From: Planctomycetia bacterium
Lineage (GTDB): Bacteria > Planctomycetota > Planctomycetia > Pirellulales > Thermoguttaceae
DNA: 60,845 nt
Assembly: GCA_030535245.1 (NCBI GenBank)
Contig: JAUNBJ010000008.1
Coordinates: 1 to 60,845, forward strand
Direction: 5' to 3'
The notes under the pieces were generated by a model, which was not told where the DNA came from, ran no database searches, and saw only the letters and a list, made by a program, of their open reading frames with translations. A program made the translations under genes and the position numbers. Positions 51,695-59,596 of the stretch are shown piece after piece; the stretch's first letter is position 1, and each line of letters opens with the position of its first letter.

Positions 51695-52864
51695 ATGAAA
51701 ACGATTAACTATCGAGAACTGAAGCGACGCGTGGAACTGGACGGGTTGAAAAAAACCACGGATCACCTGACCGAGGCGATTGAGGCGAAGCAGCTTGCAC
51801 CGGAAGATTTCAGCCTTCGGGATTTGGCCGAATCGTTGGTTCCGGACGGGTCGGAGTGGGTGCGTTCGATGAACCCCGGCGCGGGCTGCTCGCTTTTGGA
51901 AGGGGACGCCGTGGATTCCACCGCGTTTTTGAACGTAGCGGGGCAGGTGATTCACGCGAAAATTCGGGAGGCGTATCAGCACGCTGCGTTTGTGGCGTCG
52001 AAACTGGTGGACGTGATTCCGTCGCGACTCTCCAAGGAACGGATTCCCGGAGTTGGCAAAATCAACGCGGATACCATGCAGGTCGCCGAGGGAATGCCGT
52101 ACCCGAACGCCGGTTTTGGGGAGGAATACGTGGATACGCCGGAAACGACCAAGCAGGGGTTGATCGTTCCGGTGACGAAGGAAGCGATTTTCTTTGACCA
52201 GACCGGACTGGTGCTTCGCCGGGCCGCCGAGGTGGGAGAAATTCTGGGGGCCGAACGCGAGAAGCGGATTCTCGACACGATCCTGGGCGTCACGAACACC
52301 TACAAAATCAACGGCAAGTCGTACAACACGTACTACGCTTCCGGCGACGGGGGGCCGTGGGTGAACAAACTGTCGGGCAACGCGCTTGCCGATTGGACTG
52401 ACGTGGATGCTGCCGAGCAGCTTTTCGCCGGCATGACCGATCCCAATACCGACGATCCGATTTTGCTCAACGCCAATGCGGTGTTGGTGATGCCGTCGAA
52501 ACGGTACACGGCGTCGCGGATTTTCCTGAACAGCGAGATGAGCTGGAGCGTCGCCGCCGGCTCACAGGAACAGTCCGTCACGATGGCCAACCCGTTCCGT
52601 CGTTATACCGTAGCGGACAGCGCGTTTGCGTATCGCCGCCTGATTGCCAGTGGTATTTCCGCCGCCAACGCCGCGAACTACTGGTATCTCGGCGACTTCA
52701 AACGGGCGTTCGCGTATCTGGAAAATTGGGGCCTGACCGTAACGCGGTCGTCGCAGTACAGCGAAGCCAACTTCACGCAGGATATCGTGGTTCGTTACAA
52801 AGCGAGCGAACGGGGGACACCGGCGGTGCTGGAACCGCGCTGCGTGGTTTGCTGCACGGAATGA
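51695..52864 (+). CDS. Major capsid protein
   Basis: 389 aa from 51695 (AAAGGA upstream). The N-terminal part (about 1-65) is helical and could be the delta domain removed by the protease; the rest has alternating helices and strands (SRLSKERIPGVGKINADTMQVAEGMPYPN, ILDTILGVTNTYKINGK, KAFAYLENWGLTVTRSSQYSE-like end) as in HK97-fold capsid proteins of tailed phages. Location after the protease and decoration genes supports this. No frameshift. Confidence 0.8.
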   Translation: MKTINYRELKRRVELDGLKKTTDHLTEAIEAKQLAPEDFSLRDLAESLVPDGSEWVRSMNPGAGCSLLEGDAVDSTAFLNVAGQVIHAKIREAYQHAAFVASKLVDVIPSRLSKERIPGVGKINADTMQVAEGMPYPNAGFGEEYVDTPETTKQGLIVPVTKEAIFFDQTGLVLRRAAEVGEILGAEREKRILDTILGVTNTYKINGKSYNTYYASGDGGPWVNKLSGNALADWTDVDAAEQLFAGMTDPNTDDPILLNANAVLVMPSKRYTASRIFLNSEMSWSVAAGSQEQSVTMANPFRRYTVADSAFAYRRLIASGISAANAANYWYLGDFKRAFAYLENWGLTVTRSSQYSEANFTQDIVVRYKASERGTPAVLEPRCVVCCTE

Positions 52865-52934
52865 TGTTTTAACAATACGTACCGGAAAAAGCGGGCGGAA
52901 GCGTCCGCTTTGTTTTTTCAAAAAGGAACATTTT

Positions 52935-53393
52935 ATGGCAACAGAAAATTATAAAAATCTCATCACGATTCTGAATCCGGCCCCCTCCGGAGCGGGTGGG
53001 TTGATTTTGCAGAATAACGATAAATCGCTGGCCGACGCGGTGGAAACCCTTCAGGGAATCACATCGGGAATCGGTGGTTTCTCGACGGAAACGATTGCCG
53101 ACGCTTCGCCGAACCTTTCGGTTCAGGATGGAAAGAGCTACCAACTGACGCATTCCGCGATCGAAACCATCACGCTGACGTTGACTTCCGGCACGACGCT
53201 TTTTCGCGTGGAACTGATCGTAGGAGCGACGCCGCCGGAATGGATTCTTCCCACCAACGTAATTTGCGTGGGGGACGACTGCGAAAACGGTATCATGGAT
53301 TTGTTGGCCAATACGCGTTATTCCCTGACCGGCTGTGAGTCGTCGTTTGGTTTTTTATTCAATGTCATGCAAATCCCTGTTTCGGAGGCTTAA
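52935..53393 (+). CDS. Phage-island structural protein, unknown (after capsid)
   Basis: 152 aa, beta-rich, no clear family. The first residues (MATENYKNLITILNPAPSGAGGL) are followed by a variable Ser/Thr-rich part. AAAAGGAAC lies before the ATG. It is the first gene after the major capsid protein, where neck or fibre-adaptor proteins are found. Confidence 0.6.
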   Translation: MATENYKNLITILNPAPSGAGGLILQNNDKSLADAVETLQGITSGIGGFSTETIADASPNLSVQDGKSYQLTHSAIETITLTLTSGTTLFRVELIVGATPPEWILPTNVICVGDDCENGIMDLLANTRYSLTGCESSFGFLFNVMQIPVSEA

Positions 53394-53395
53394 TT

Positions 53396-53653
53396 ATGGC
53401 GACGTATCAATTTATTTCCAGTCATCAGATCGAGCGAGTTCGCTCCATCACCATTGGCAATCTTCGTTACATGAATCCGAAAGATTCCCGCGTTTTGGAA
53501 GCCGGATTGGGCTATCGCCTTGAGGAAAATCCCTACCCGGAATACGACCCGGAAACGCAGACCTGTTCTTTCACCTACGCTTTGGAAAACGGAGTGATCC
53601 GCAAAACGTGGATCGTTTCGCCTCGGGAGGAGGTGGGGAATGCCACTGAATAA
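53396..53653 (+). CDS. Small phage-island protein, unknown
   Basis: 85 aa. Contains PYPEYDPETQTCSFTYAL, a mixed strand segment. It starts three bases after the previous stop; the open frame that ends here runs into the LamG gene region only in another frame. No family recognised. Confidence 0.6.
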   Translation: MATYQFISSHQIERVRSITIGNLRYMNPKDSRVLEAGLGYRLEENPYPEYDPETQTCSFTYALENGVIRKTWIVSPREEVGNATE

Positions 53654-53663
53654 AGGACATCGG

Positions 53664-54311
53664 ATGCAACAGGTTTATATCGGAAACACCATCCGACGTC
53701 AGCCGGACAAGCGGGTATTGCTCTGCTGCCCACTTCATGGCGACTTGTTGGATGTGAGCCGGTATCGTAATTCCGCGACGTATTCCACGGCGCCAACGTA
53801 TGGATCGCCGTCGGTTCCAGACGCATTTGACGGCGGGTATTATGGCGCATGGAATTACACGCTGACACGATCGTTGGATGTTGCCAAGCCGTGGTCGGCG
53901 GAGTATTATACCTACATAAGCGGCACTGTTGACCTTTATTTTGGGGCGGCCGTACGTTGGTTTTTCGCGGGAGACCGCTCTGGAAGCAGTTACATCCAGG
54001 TGTTCAACGTCGCGGACAGTACCCGGAACGTAACGAGTTCCTACGGCTGGAAACTCGGTATCCGTCACATGGCGGCAACCTACGATGGGACGGCTTGCCG
54101 TATCTATATGGATGGCGTGTTGGAGGGGACTTTGACCGACGCCGCGTTTGTGGGGCAAGCTTCATATGTAAGGATCCTGCACACGTCTACCCGGCGTGTG
54201 TGTAACCTGCGGATTGTATCCGGACTGGCACTGGATAAGGTCGCCCCCAACGGGACGTACTATTACCCCGTCCCCGCGGCGTTTTATAACGGATTCGAGG
54301 TGCTGGAATGA
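53664..54311 (+). CDS. LamG/concanavalin-like domain protein
   Basis: 215 aa from the ATG at 53664 (AAAGGA eight bases upstream; an ATG at 53640 lacks this). The stretch IRHMAATYDGTACRIYMDGVLEGTLTD is the hallmark of a LamG/concanavalin A-like fold (WHH-A-TYDG-x-x-YVDG-L pattern). Such domains bind sugars or proteins. In the head-to-tail gap of a phage it may decorate the particle and help attachment. It overlaps the next gene by four bases. Confidence 0.7.
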   Translation: MQQVYIGNTIRRQPDKRVLLCCPLHGDLLDVSRYRNSATYSTAPTYGSPSVPDAFDGGYYGAWNYTLTRSLDVAKPWSAEYYTYISGTVDLYFGAAVRWFFAGDRSGSSYIQVFNVADSTRNVTSSYGWKLGIRHMAATYDGTACRIYMDGVLEGTLTDAAFVGQASYVRILHTSTRRVCNLRIVSGLALDKVAPNGTYYYPVPAAFYNGFEVLE

Positions 54312-55039
54312 AACTGCTTTTATTAACTGCGGAAGAACTGGAAATTCTTTCGGAAACCGATTGGAAGGCGTTGTCTCTGGGAGAGATTCGGGACTTGTTC
54401 CGGCTTTCCATCGAACAGTACGTGGAACTTGGCGATACGGAACTGGAGGAACTTTCCAATCGACGTTATCTTTTTATGCCGTGGATATACGGCGGACAAG
54501 GAGGGATTCAAATGCTTAAAAATACGGACTGTACGGTTTATTACAGTGCGTGGGACGGGCTGACCGGAATGGCGAAAACCGGCGACGTCGCCCATCACAC
54601 CTGTCGTTTTGTCCGAGACGGGGGGACGCTGACCGTTTGCGCGAATCCTCCTTCGGAAGTCGGGAATGGCGTTTATCAGATTGCGTTGACGGCGGCGGAA
54701 ACCGACGGGAGCATGTTGACGCTGGTCGTCACTTCGGCGACGGAAAACGTCGTCTGCCCTGCCGTTTCGTTTACGTTCGACGATGTGGAACGCTACAAGT
54801 CCGTTCCCCCTACCGTGGCGGAAATCGCGCAGGGAGTTCTGAACGGCGACGTTTCGCAGGTGGAAGCGTCGGCACCGACGTTTTCCCTGGCGACGGTGAT
54901 TTTGGCCCAGCTCCAGAGCCGCCTGGAGGGGAACGCGTGGATCATCTACCATACCGACGGCACGACGCCGCATGTGACGCGAACGGTCGTTCCCAGCGAA
55001 GTGGCTTTCCCGGTCGTGGAGGTGCGGAATCATGAATAG
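54308..55039 (+). CDS. Phage-island protein with two parts and a possible internal start
   Basis: 243 aa. Residues 1-60 are helical and acidic (LTAEELEILSETDWKALSLGE). From residue 69 onward a beta-sandwich-like domain begins (TDCTVYYSAWDGLTG), with VGNGVYQIALTAAETDGSMLTLVVT, a pattern seen in phage tail or neck proteins. An ATG at 54512 is preceded by AAGGAGGG, a strong ribosome site, so a shorter 174-residue form may be made. It overlaps the 51-aa gene downstream by eight bases. Confidence 0.6.
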   Translation: MKLLLLTAEELEILSETDWKALSLGEIRDLFRLSIEQYVELGDTELEELSNRRYLFMPWIYGGQGGIQMLKNTDCTVYYSAWDGLTGMAKTGDVAHHTCRFVRDGGTLTVCANPPSEVGNGVYQIALTAAETDGSMLTLVVTSATENVVCPAVSFTFDDVERYKSVPPTVAEIAQGVLNGDVSQVEASAPTFSLATVILAQLQSRLEGNAWIIYHTDGTTPHVTRTVVPSEVAFPVVEVRNHE

Positions 55040-55187
55040 AAACGCGACTTTTTTCGACTGGTTTCGTGCCCTGTTGGGGTGGAGAAGCGTTCAAAATGCG
55101 GAAGTTCCCACAGAGCTTCGCGTAAAATCGTCTCCCGCCGGAGTGGTTTTCGTTCCCACGGCGGTTCGAGCGGTCGTTCATTCCTGA
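55032..55187 (+). CDS. Small basic phage-island protein, 51 aa
   Basis: Open frame of 51 codons starting ATG at 55032, inside the end of the previous gene (ATGAATAG overlap), ending TGA at 55187. N-terminus MNRNATFFDWFRALLGWRS is amphipathic. There is no strong ribosome site, but the overlap implies coupled translation. Function unknown. Confidence 0.5.
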   Translation: MNRNATFFDWFRALLGWRSVQNAEVPTELRVKSSPAGVVFVPTAVRAVVHS

Positions 55188-55202
55188 TTTTTTGGAGGCA
55201 AC

Positions 55203-55607
55203 ATGACACAAGCGAAGAATTTTTATGGAACCGTCTTTACGGAGGGTTCCGCCATGCTGATGGCACGCGTGGTGGGGTATTCTGGCGAAGTGCTGCATCG
55301 GTACGAGCTGGAATCGGCGGCCTACTCCATTTATCGTCTGGATATTACCAGCGACGACCAGAGGGTGCCCCTTCCCGGACATCAGGACGTCGCGTTGGAT
55401 CTGGACGACGTTTTTTTCGATTCGCTCCAAAACGACGAAACGTGGACGGCCGACGACGAAGGGTTCAATTTTCGTCACGTGCTCGATAATATGCGATCGG
55501 AAATTTTTTCCCTGTCGCATCGCTTTTATCAGGTGGAATATGTTTTTTATACGCGAAACTCCAGCCGTCCGCCCATTCGGGTGCAGTTTCGGCTGTTCAG
55601 TGTTTAA
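55203..55607 (+). CDS. Phage-island structural protein, unknown
   Basis: 134 aa with GGAGGC just before the ATG. A mixed alpha/beta protein (AMLMARVVGYSGEVLHRYELESAAYSIYRLD) with an acidic middle (QDVALDLDDVFFDSLQ). The ordered YVFYTRNSSRPPIRVQFRLF end may be a capsid- or neck-binding tail. No family recognised; likely head-completion or neck protein by position. Confidence 0.55.
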   Translation: MTQAKNFYGTVFTEGSAMLMARVVGYSGEVLHRYELESAAYSIYRLDITSDDQRVPLPGHQDVALDLDDVFFDSLQNDETWTADDEGFNFRHVLDNMRSEIFSLSHRFYQVEYVFYTRNSSRPPIRVQFRLFSV

Positions 55608-55621
55608 AGGAAAGGAAACCG

Positions 55622-55825
55622 ATGGAACAGATTAAAATCATTCGTGCCCAAACGCTGGCACTGCTGGTGGAATTGACGGAACATCCCAAGCCGTCGTATT
55701 CGCTGGACGGGCAAAGCGTGGATTGGGAAACGTACCAGAAGCAACTTCAAAATACCCTCGACTGGTGCGACGCGAAATTGGCCGGAGAGGAACCGTTCGA
55801 GTTTCACACGCAGGCGGGAACGTGA
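55622..55825 (+). CDS. Small phage-island protein, 67 aa
   Basis: Mostly helical (LALLVELTEHPKPSYSL then WETYQKQLQNTLDWCDAKLAG). GGAAAGGAAACC precedes the ATG. It ends 11 bases before the next gene. No family recognised. Confidence 0.6.
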   Translation: MEQIKIIRAQTLALLVELTEHPKPSYSLDGQSVDWETYQKQLQNTLDWCDAKLAGEEPFEFHTQAGT

Positions 55826-55836
55826 GGGAGGATCGT

Positions 55837-56451
55837 ATGAATTTTCATCCTGAAGAAGATTTTCTTCTGGTGGTAGACCACAGGGAAACGGTCACGCTGA
55901 CACGCCCGTTGGGGGATTTGAACCTCGTGATTTCCTCCGCGTGGCGGGTTGAGCGGACACGAAAAGCGTCGAAAACATCCGTTGCGGAAACCGACGAAAC
56001 GATCTGGATTTTGCCCGACGGGATGCTGGGCGGGGAGGTTCCCTTTCTGGGCGATCAGATTCAGGACGCTCAGGAAAAAAACTGGATCGTTTGTGAGGTG
56101 CAGCATCTGAATCGAATCGGTTGCTGGCGGGTGACGGCAATCAACATGACGCTGCGGTACGGTCTGAACGCGTTTGTCGACTGGTATCGCCCGGTCTGGT
56201 CGCTCGACACGGCGGGGGTGCCGACGCCGGAATACAAACTGGTACTTCCCGGAATCGCCGCGAAAATCGTGCCGTCGTCCCAAGTGGGCCAGGCGTGGAT
56301 ATTCGTCCAACACCCACGGGTGCGGCCCGGAATTCGAGACTGCCTGATCACTCCGGAAAATCACGGCTATCGGGTACGCGGTCTGGAACCGGCCTCGTCG
56401 TGGCAGGAACTGACTAAAATCACTGTGGAGGAGATGCGTCATGAATGCTGA
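55837..56451 (+). CDS. Phage head-tail connector-like protein, unknown
   Basis: 204 aa from 55837 (GGGAGG upstream; a longer open frame to 55723 is discarded). Beta-rich with hydrophobic strands (LVVDHRETVTLTRPLGD, WIFVQHPRVRPG). It overlaps the following gene by 11 bases, so translation is coupled. The pair resembles head-completion/tail-completion proteins in order and size, but sequence similarity is not claimed. Confidence 0.55.
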   Translation: MNFHPEEDFLLVVDHRETVTLTRPLGDLNLVISSAWRVERTRKASKTSVAETDETIWILPDGMLGGEVPFLGDQIQDAQEKNWIVCEVQHLNRIGCWRVTAINMTLRYGLNAFVDWYRPVWSLDTAGVPTPEYKLVLPGIAAKIVPSSQVGQAWIFVQHPRVRPGIRDCLITPENHGYRVRGLEPASSWQELTKITVEEMRHEC

Positions 56452-56779
56452 AACGCGATGGATCGCACTGTGGAACGCGTCGGAAACGTTGAAAAGCCTG
56501 TTGCCAACGGAATCACTATCCACCGGCTGGAGTGCTCGCGACACGTTTCCCTATGGGATTGTTTCCGAAAAAAAGACGGAGGATTCCCTGCTGACAAACG
56601 CCGGTTTTTTGCGGCAACGTGTGACGGTGGAGCTGGCGGTCTATTCGGATTCCCGGAATTTTCTGGACGTCCTTTTCGCCGCCATCACCACGGAATGGCC
56701 GACCTTTCCGGTGCAGGAAAAAAAGGTGGTTCCCACCGCTGCCGACACGTGGAAACTGACGGCAACTTTTGTTTTTTAG
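56441..56779 (+). CDS. Tail-completion-like protein
   Basis: 112 aa; layout (TRWIALWNASETLKSLL, then paired strands QRVTVELAVYSDSRNFLDVLFAAITTEW) is like the small tail-terminator proteins of tailed phages. GGAGGAG lies before the ATG. Ends the first contiguous run of the neck block; a 110-bp gap with a repeat follows. Confidence 0.55.
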   Translation: MNAETRWIALWNASETLKSLLPTESLSTGWSARDTFPYGIVSEKKTEDSLLTNAGFLRQRVTVELAVYSDSRNFLDVLFAAITTEWPTFPVQEKKVVPTAADTWKLTATFVF

Positions 56780-56800
56780 AATTTTTTCGTTTTATGATTT

Positions 56801-56876
56801 CAGGGCGAGTTCTAAAATCGTTTTTCCAAGGAGAAACATCCGTTCTGCCTGGAATGGAATTTTAGAAATCGCCCTG
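56801..56876. repeat. Inverted repeat inside the phage island
   Basis: CAGGGCGAGTTCTAAAATCG (56801-56820) faces GAATTTTAGAAATCGCCCTG (56857-56876), stems of about 18 bp with one or two mismatches and 36 bp between. The core TTCTAAAA equals the core of the 7399-7563 family, so this may be a relative inserted between two structural genes. Confidence 0.6.
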
Positions 56877-56889
56877 GGAAAGGTTTGAT

Positions 56890-57369
56890 ATGAGTGTCCT
56901 CTTAAATTCCAGAATTTCCGCCGAAATCAGCTGGAACCGCTCGGAACGTGGCGACGGTCTTTCCGCTTCCGAAAACGGTTCGCTGAAGCAGCAGACGTTG
57001 TTTTCTTCGGAATCGTCGCCTGGCGTGGACCGCGTTTGGACGGTACAAAACGTTTCGCTGGCGGCGGAATATTCCATTTCGTATTCCCTTGTCGAGCTGA
57101 CCCGTGAAGTTCTGGGCAGCACGGAAACCATCGCGTTTTCCAGACTTTGCGGATTGTATTTTTGCAACCGTTCGCCCCACGCTTTTCTGGTGGTGGAAAA
57201 TCGCGCGTTTGCACGTTGCGTTGTGCCACCGGGCGGGTATTTCTGCCTGTGTAACCCGGCGGCCGACTGGGTTCTTACATCGTCGAACAACCGCATCACG
57301 ATTACGAACAGCTCCACGACGGAAGCCGCTTCGTTTGATCTGGCACTTACCGGAACAGCGGAGGCATGA
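56890..57369 (+). CDS. Phage-island structural protein, unknown
   Basis: 159 aa, beta-rich, with an aromatic/Cys segment (LCGLYFCNRSPHAFLVVENRAFARCVVPPGGYFCLCNP). Follows a repeat-containing gap. GAAAGG before the ATG. It overlaps the next gene frame by a few bases. Possibly a tail-tube-associated or minor head protein; no family recognised. Confidence 0.55.
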   Translation: MSVLLNSRISAEISWNRSERGDGLSASENGSLKQQTLFSSESSPGVDRVWTVQNVSLAAEYSISYSLVELTREVLGSTETIAFSRLCGLYFCNRSPHAFLVVENRAFARCVVPPGGYFCLCNPAADWVLTSSNNRITITNSSTTEAASFDLALTGTAEA

Positions 57370-57371
57370 CC

Positions 57372-58232
57372 ATGGCGGAACTGAATACTCCGGAAACGAC
57401 CGTGCCGTTTTACGAACTGGCCGGGTCGCCAACCGAAAAATACACCACCGAAGGTTTCCGCGCAACTCGAACGTTTCTGGTGGCGTGGGAAAATCGGGAA
57501 GAATTTGCCAAAAATATCATGGGGAACGCGTCGCGTTTCGACTACAAAATCGCAGCGTACTATCCGAATCGCACGTCCGTTTTCCCCATCCGGATCACAC
57601 TGACTCCGGCGGAAAATGAAGCCGTCGTCCGGCAAACGCTTTCGCAGCTGCATACCGATCTGGCCGCCTACGATGGTTCGTGGGCCAAGGCGGTGGTCGA
57701 TTACGAAACGATGGAGGACGAGGATTTGGAGTCCGGCCCCAATGTGGAAACCGGCACCAAATTGACATATCGGCTGAATTACGAGGCGGTGGACGAGATT
57801 TTATCTGCTGAAGGGTGGACGTGGGCCGATACGGGCGTCTCCCTTCCGTCCGACACGCTGGTGACGCAACGGATTCCGCAGACGATCCATCAACTGGTCT
57901 GGTCGCAGGTCGTTTCGCCCCCCTGGTCGGCCATTTTAGCGGCTCAGGGAAAGCTCAATCAGGACACGTTTCTGGATTGCCCCGCCGGAACGCTGCTTTT
58001 GGAAGGGATCGCAGCCAACAAGCTGTACCGCTCCACATTCGAGGAGGGAGAATCCAATTTCTGTTGGGCCATCACGTTCACGTTCCGCCAGCGGGCCGTC
58101 CACCACAATGGGGGCACCTACGGGTGGAATTACCTCTTTCGAAGCACTACGGGAAGTTGGGTAATGGCCCGGAACAACGGCAACCCGCTTTACGAAACCA
58201 CCGATTTCAACGCCCTGTTCCAGACGGAATAG
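57372..58232 (+). CDS. Last gene of the phage block; tail-like protein, unknown
   Basis: 286 aa. Start taken at 57372 (seven bases from GGAGG); a nearby ATG at 57366 is too close to the ribosome site. Mixed alpha/beta, with an acidic middle (ETMEDEDLESGPNVETG) and a C-terminal WAITFTFRQRAVHHNGGTYG segment. Size and position would suit a major tail or neck protein. No tape-measure or baseplate gene follows: the next gene is bacterial and on the other strand 50 bp away. Confidence 0.5.
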   Translation: MAELNTPETTVPFYELAGSPTEKYTTEGFRATRTFLVAWENREEFAKNIMGNASRFDYKIAAYYPNRTSVFPIRITLTPAENEAVVRQTLSQLHTDLAAYDGSWAKAVVDYETMEDEDLESGPNVETGTKLTYRLNYEAVDEILSAEGWTWADTGVSLPSDTLVTQRIPQTIHQLVWSQVVSPPWSAILAAQGKLNQDTFLDCPAGTLLLEGIAANKLYRSTFEEGESNFCWAITFTFRQRAVHHNGGTYGWNYLFRSTTGSWVMARNNGNPLYETTDFNALFQTE

Positions 58233-58281
58233 CGACGGCTAAATCTCGGTAAATTCGCGGCGGCCTTCTCGTCGTCGCGAA

Positions 58282-59487
58282 CTACCGATTCTCCTCAAAT
58301 TTTACCAGCGTGGCGTCGCCCAGTTTGCCACACGCTTCCAGCACTTTTTCCATCGGCACGTTCTTTTCCTTTTTCAGAATCACTCGGTAATACCTGTTTT
58401 CCGCGTCGGCAGGCAACGTCAGTTTCTGGAGGAGTTGTGCTTCGGAGACCTTTTCTCCGTCGAGTAACGTTTCTCCGGCGTCGGTCAGCGTGATGTGGAA
58501 GTACGTGACTTTGGCCGTTCGCGCTTTTTCCAACACGGAAGCCAGCGTGACATGGGCACCGTGGCGTTTTTTACTCTCGTCGGCAGCCGACATGAACGCG
58601 AGGATTTCGAGCGTTTCCTCATCCGCTATGGGAGATTTTTTCGTGGCAAAGAACACGCATATCTGATCGCAGAGCGGTTTGTAGCCGTCGTATTTTCCAG
58701 CCAACTGAATCCCTTTGGCACCAAACACACAACCGCCATACGATGCCGCGCCGGCCCGGATACCACGGAACGTTCCGATTCGTCCATCTTTCCACAACCC
58801 CACCGCCAGGTCGTACGATTCGGAGGTGGTTCGCGAAACGCTTTCACATCCCGGCCCCATCATCGTGAAGAGCGTCTCCACCCCATGAATCCCATACCAG
58901 TAGAAATCGGGGTGATGTTCCTCCAAATGACACGGACTCCACGCATCCACACCGTGCGTTTGGCCGTAGGGGGAAGCGTTACGGATTTCCTGCATCGCTG
59001 CACTGTACCGCAACGACGACGCAGAAAACACCGGAACGCCGTTCTCTTTTGCCAATTGGAAAATCGCCACCGCATCCACCAAATCCCCCGCCATCGGCTT
59101 GTCGAGGAACAACGGTTTTTTCGCCAGAATCACCGGACGCGCAAATTCCAAATGCGGGCGTCCGTCCACACTCTCAATCAGGACGCCGTCCACCGCAGCA
59201 ATCATTTCGTCCAGCGAATCGTAAATTTTCACCCCCTTTTGCGAAATTTCATCGGCGTATTTGTTCCGGCGCTCCCAGCTGCTCGGATTGTCCGGCATCC
59301 CTCCACGGAATGCGGCGGTAATCTCGAAATCCTGATACGCCCCTTCTGCGTTGGGGTCGTTAAACAGATTCACGAATGCCGGAACGTGGGACGTGTCGGT
59401 TCCCACAACTCCCAAGCGAAACACTTCCGCAGAACCGGTTCCGACCAAACAGCTCCAAACACACAACACGGCCAGTAATTTTTTCAT
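58282..59487 (-). CDS. Secreted Gfo/Idh/MocA-family oxidoreductase
   Basis: 401 aa: signal peptide MKKLLAVLCVWSCLVGTGSAE, then the Rossmann start FRLGVVGTDTSHVPAFVNLF, the KKPLFLDKPMAG segment (equivalent of the EKP motif of the dinucleotide-binding domain) and a C-terminal domain with HLEEHHPDFYWYGIHGVETLF. Family members use NAD(P) to oxidise or reduce sugars. The signal lacks a twin-arginine motif, which is unusual because cofactor-loaded exported enzymes generally need Tat. Single gene. Confidence 0.8.
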   Translation of the reverse strand: MKKLLAVLCVWSCLVGTGSAEVFRLGVVGTDTSHVPAFVNLFNDPNAEGAYQDFEITAAFRGGMPDNPSSWERRNKYADEISQKGVKIYDSLDEMIAAVDGVLIESVDGRPHLEFARPVILAKKPLFLDKPMAGDLVDAVAIFQLAKENGVPVFSASSLRYSAAMQEIRNASPYGQTHGVDAWSPCHLEEHHPDFYWYGIHGVETLFTMMGPGCESVSRTTSESYDLAVGLWKDGRIGTFRGIRAGAASYGGCVFGAKGIQLAGKYDGYKPLCDQICVFFATKKSPIADEETLEILAFMSAADESKKRHGAHVTLASVLEKARTAKVTYFHITLTDAGETLLDGEKVSEAQLLQKLTLPADAENRYYRVILKKEKNVPMEKVLEACGKLGDATLVKFEENR

Positions 59488-59596
59488 GGTGGGTCTTTCC
59501 TTTCCATAGAGTTTTCGTAGAAGCCTTGATACCTTATATTATAAAGAATTCGTAAAAGAAAAACAAGGCGCACCCTTCCGGAGTTTTCGCGTGGGG

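Noticed and set aside
43295..58281. Attachment-site direct repeats flanking the phage island
   Set aside because: Reading both edges (43295-43480 and 58230-58290) showed no repeat of 10 bp or more and no tRNA gene; not proven by computation.
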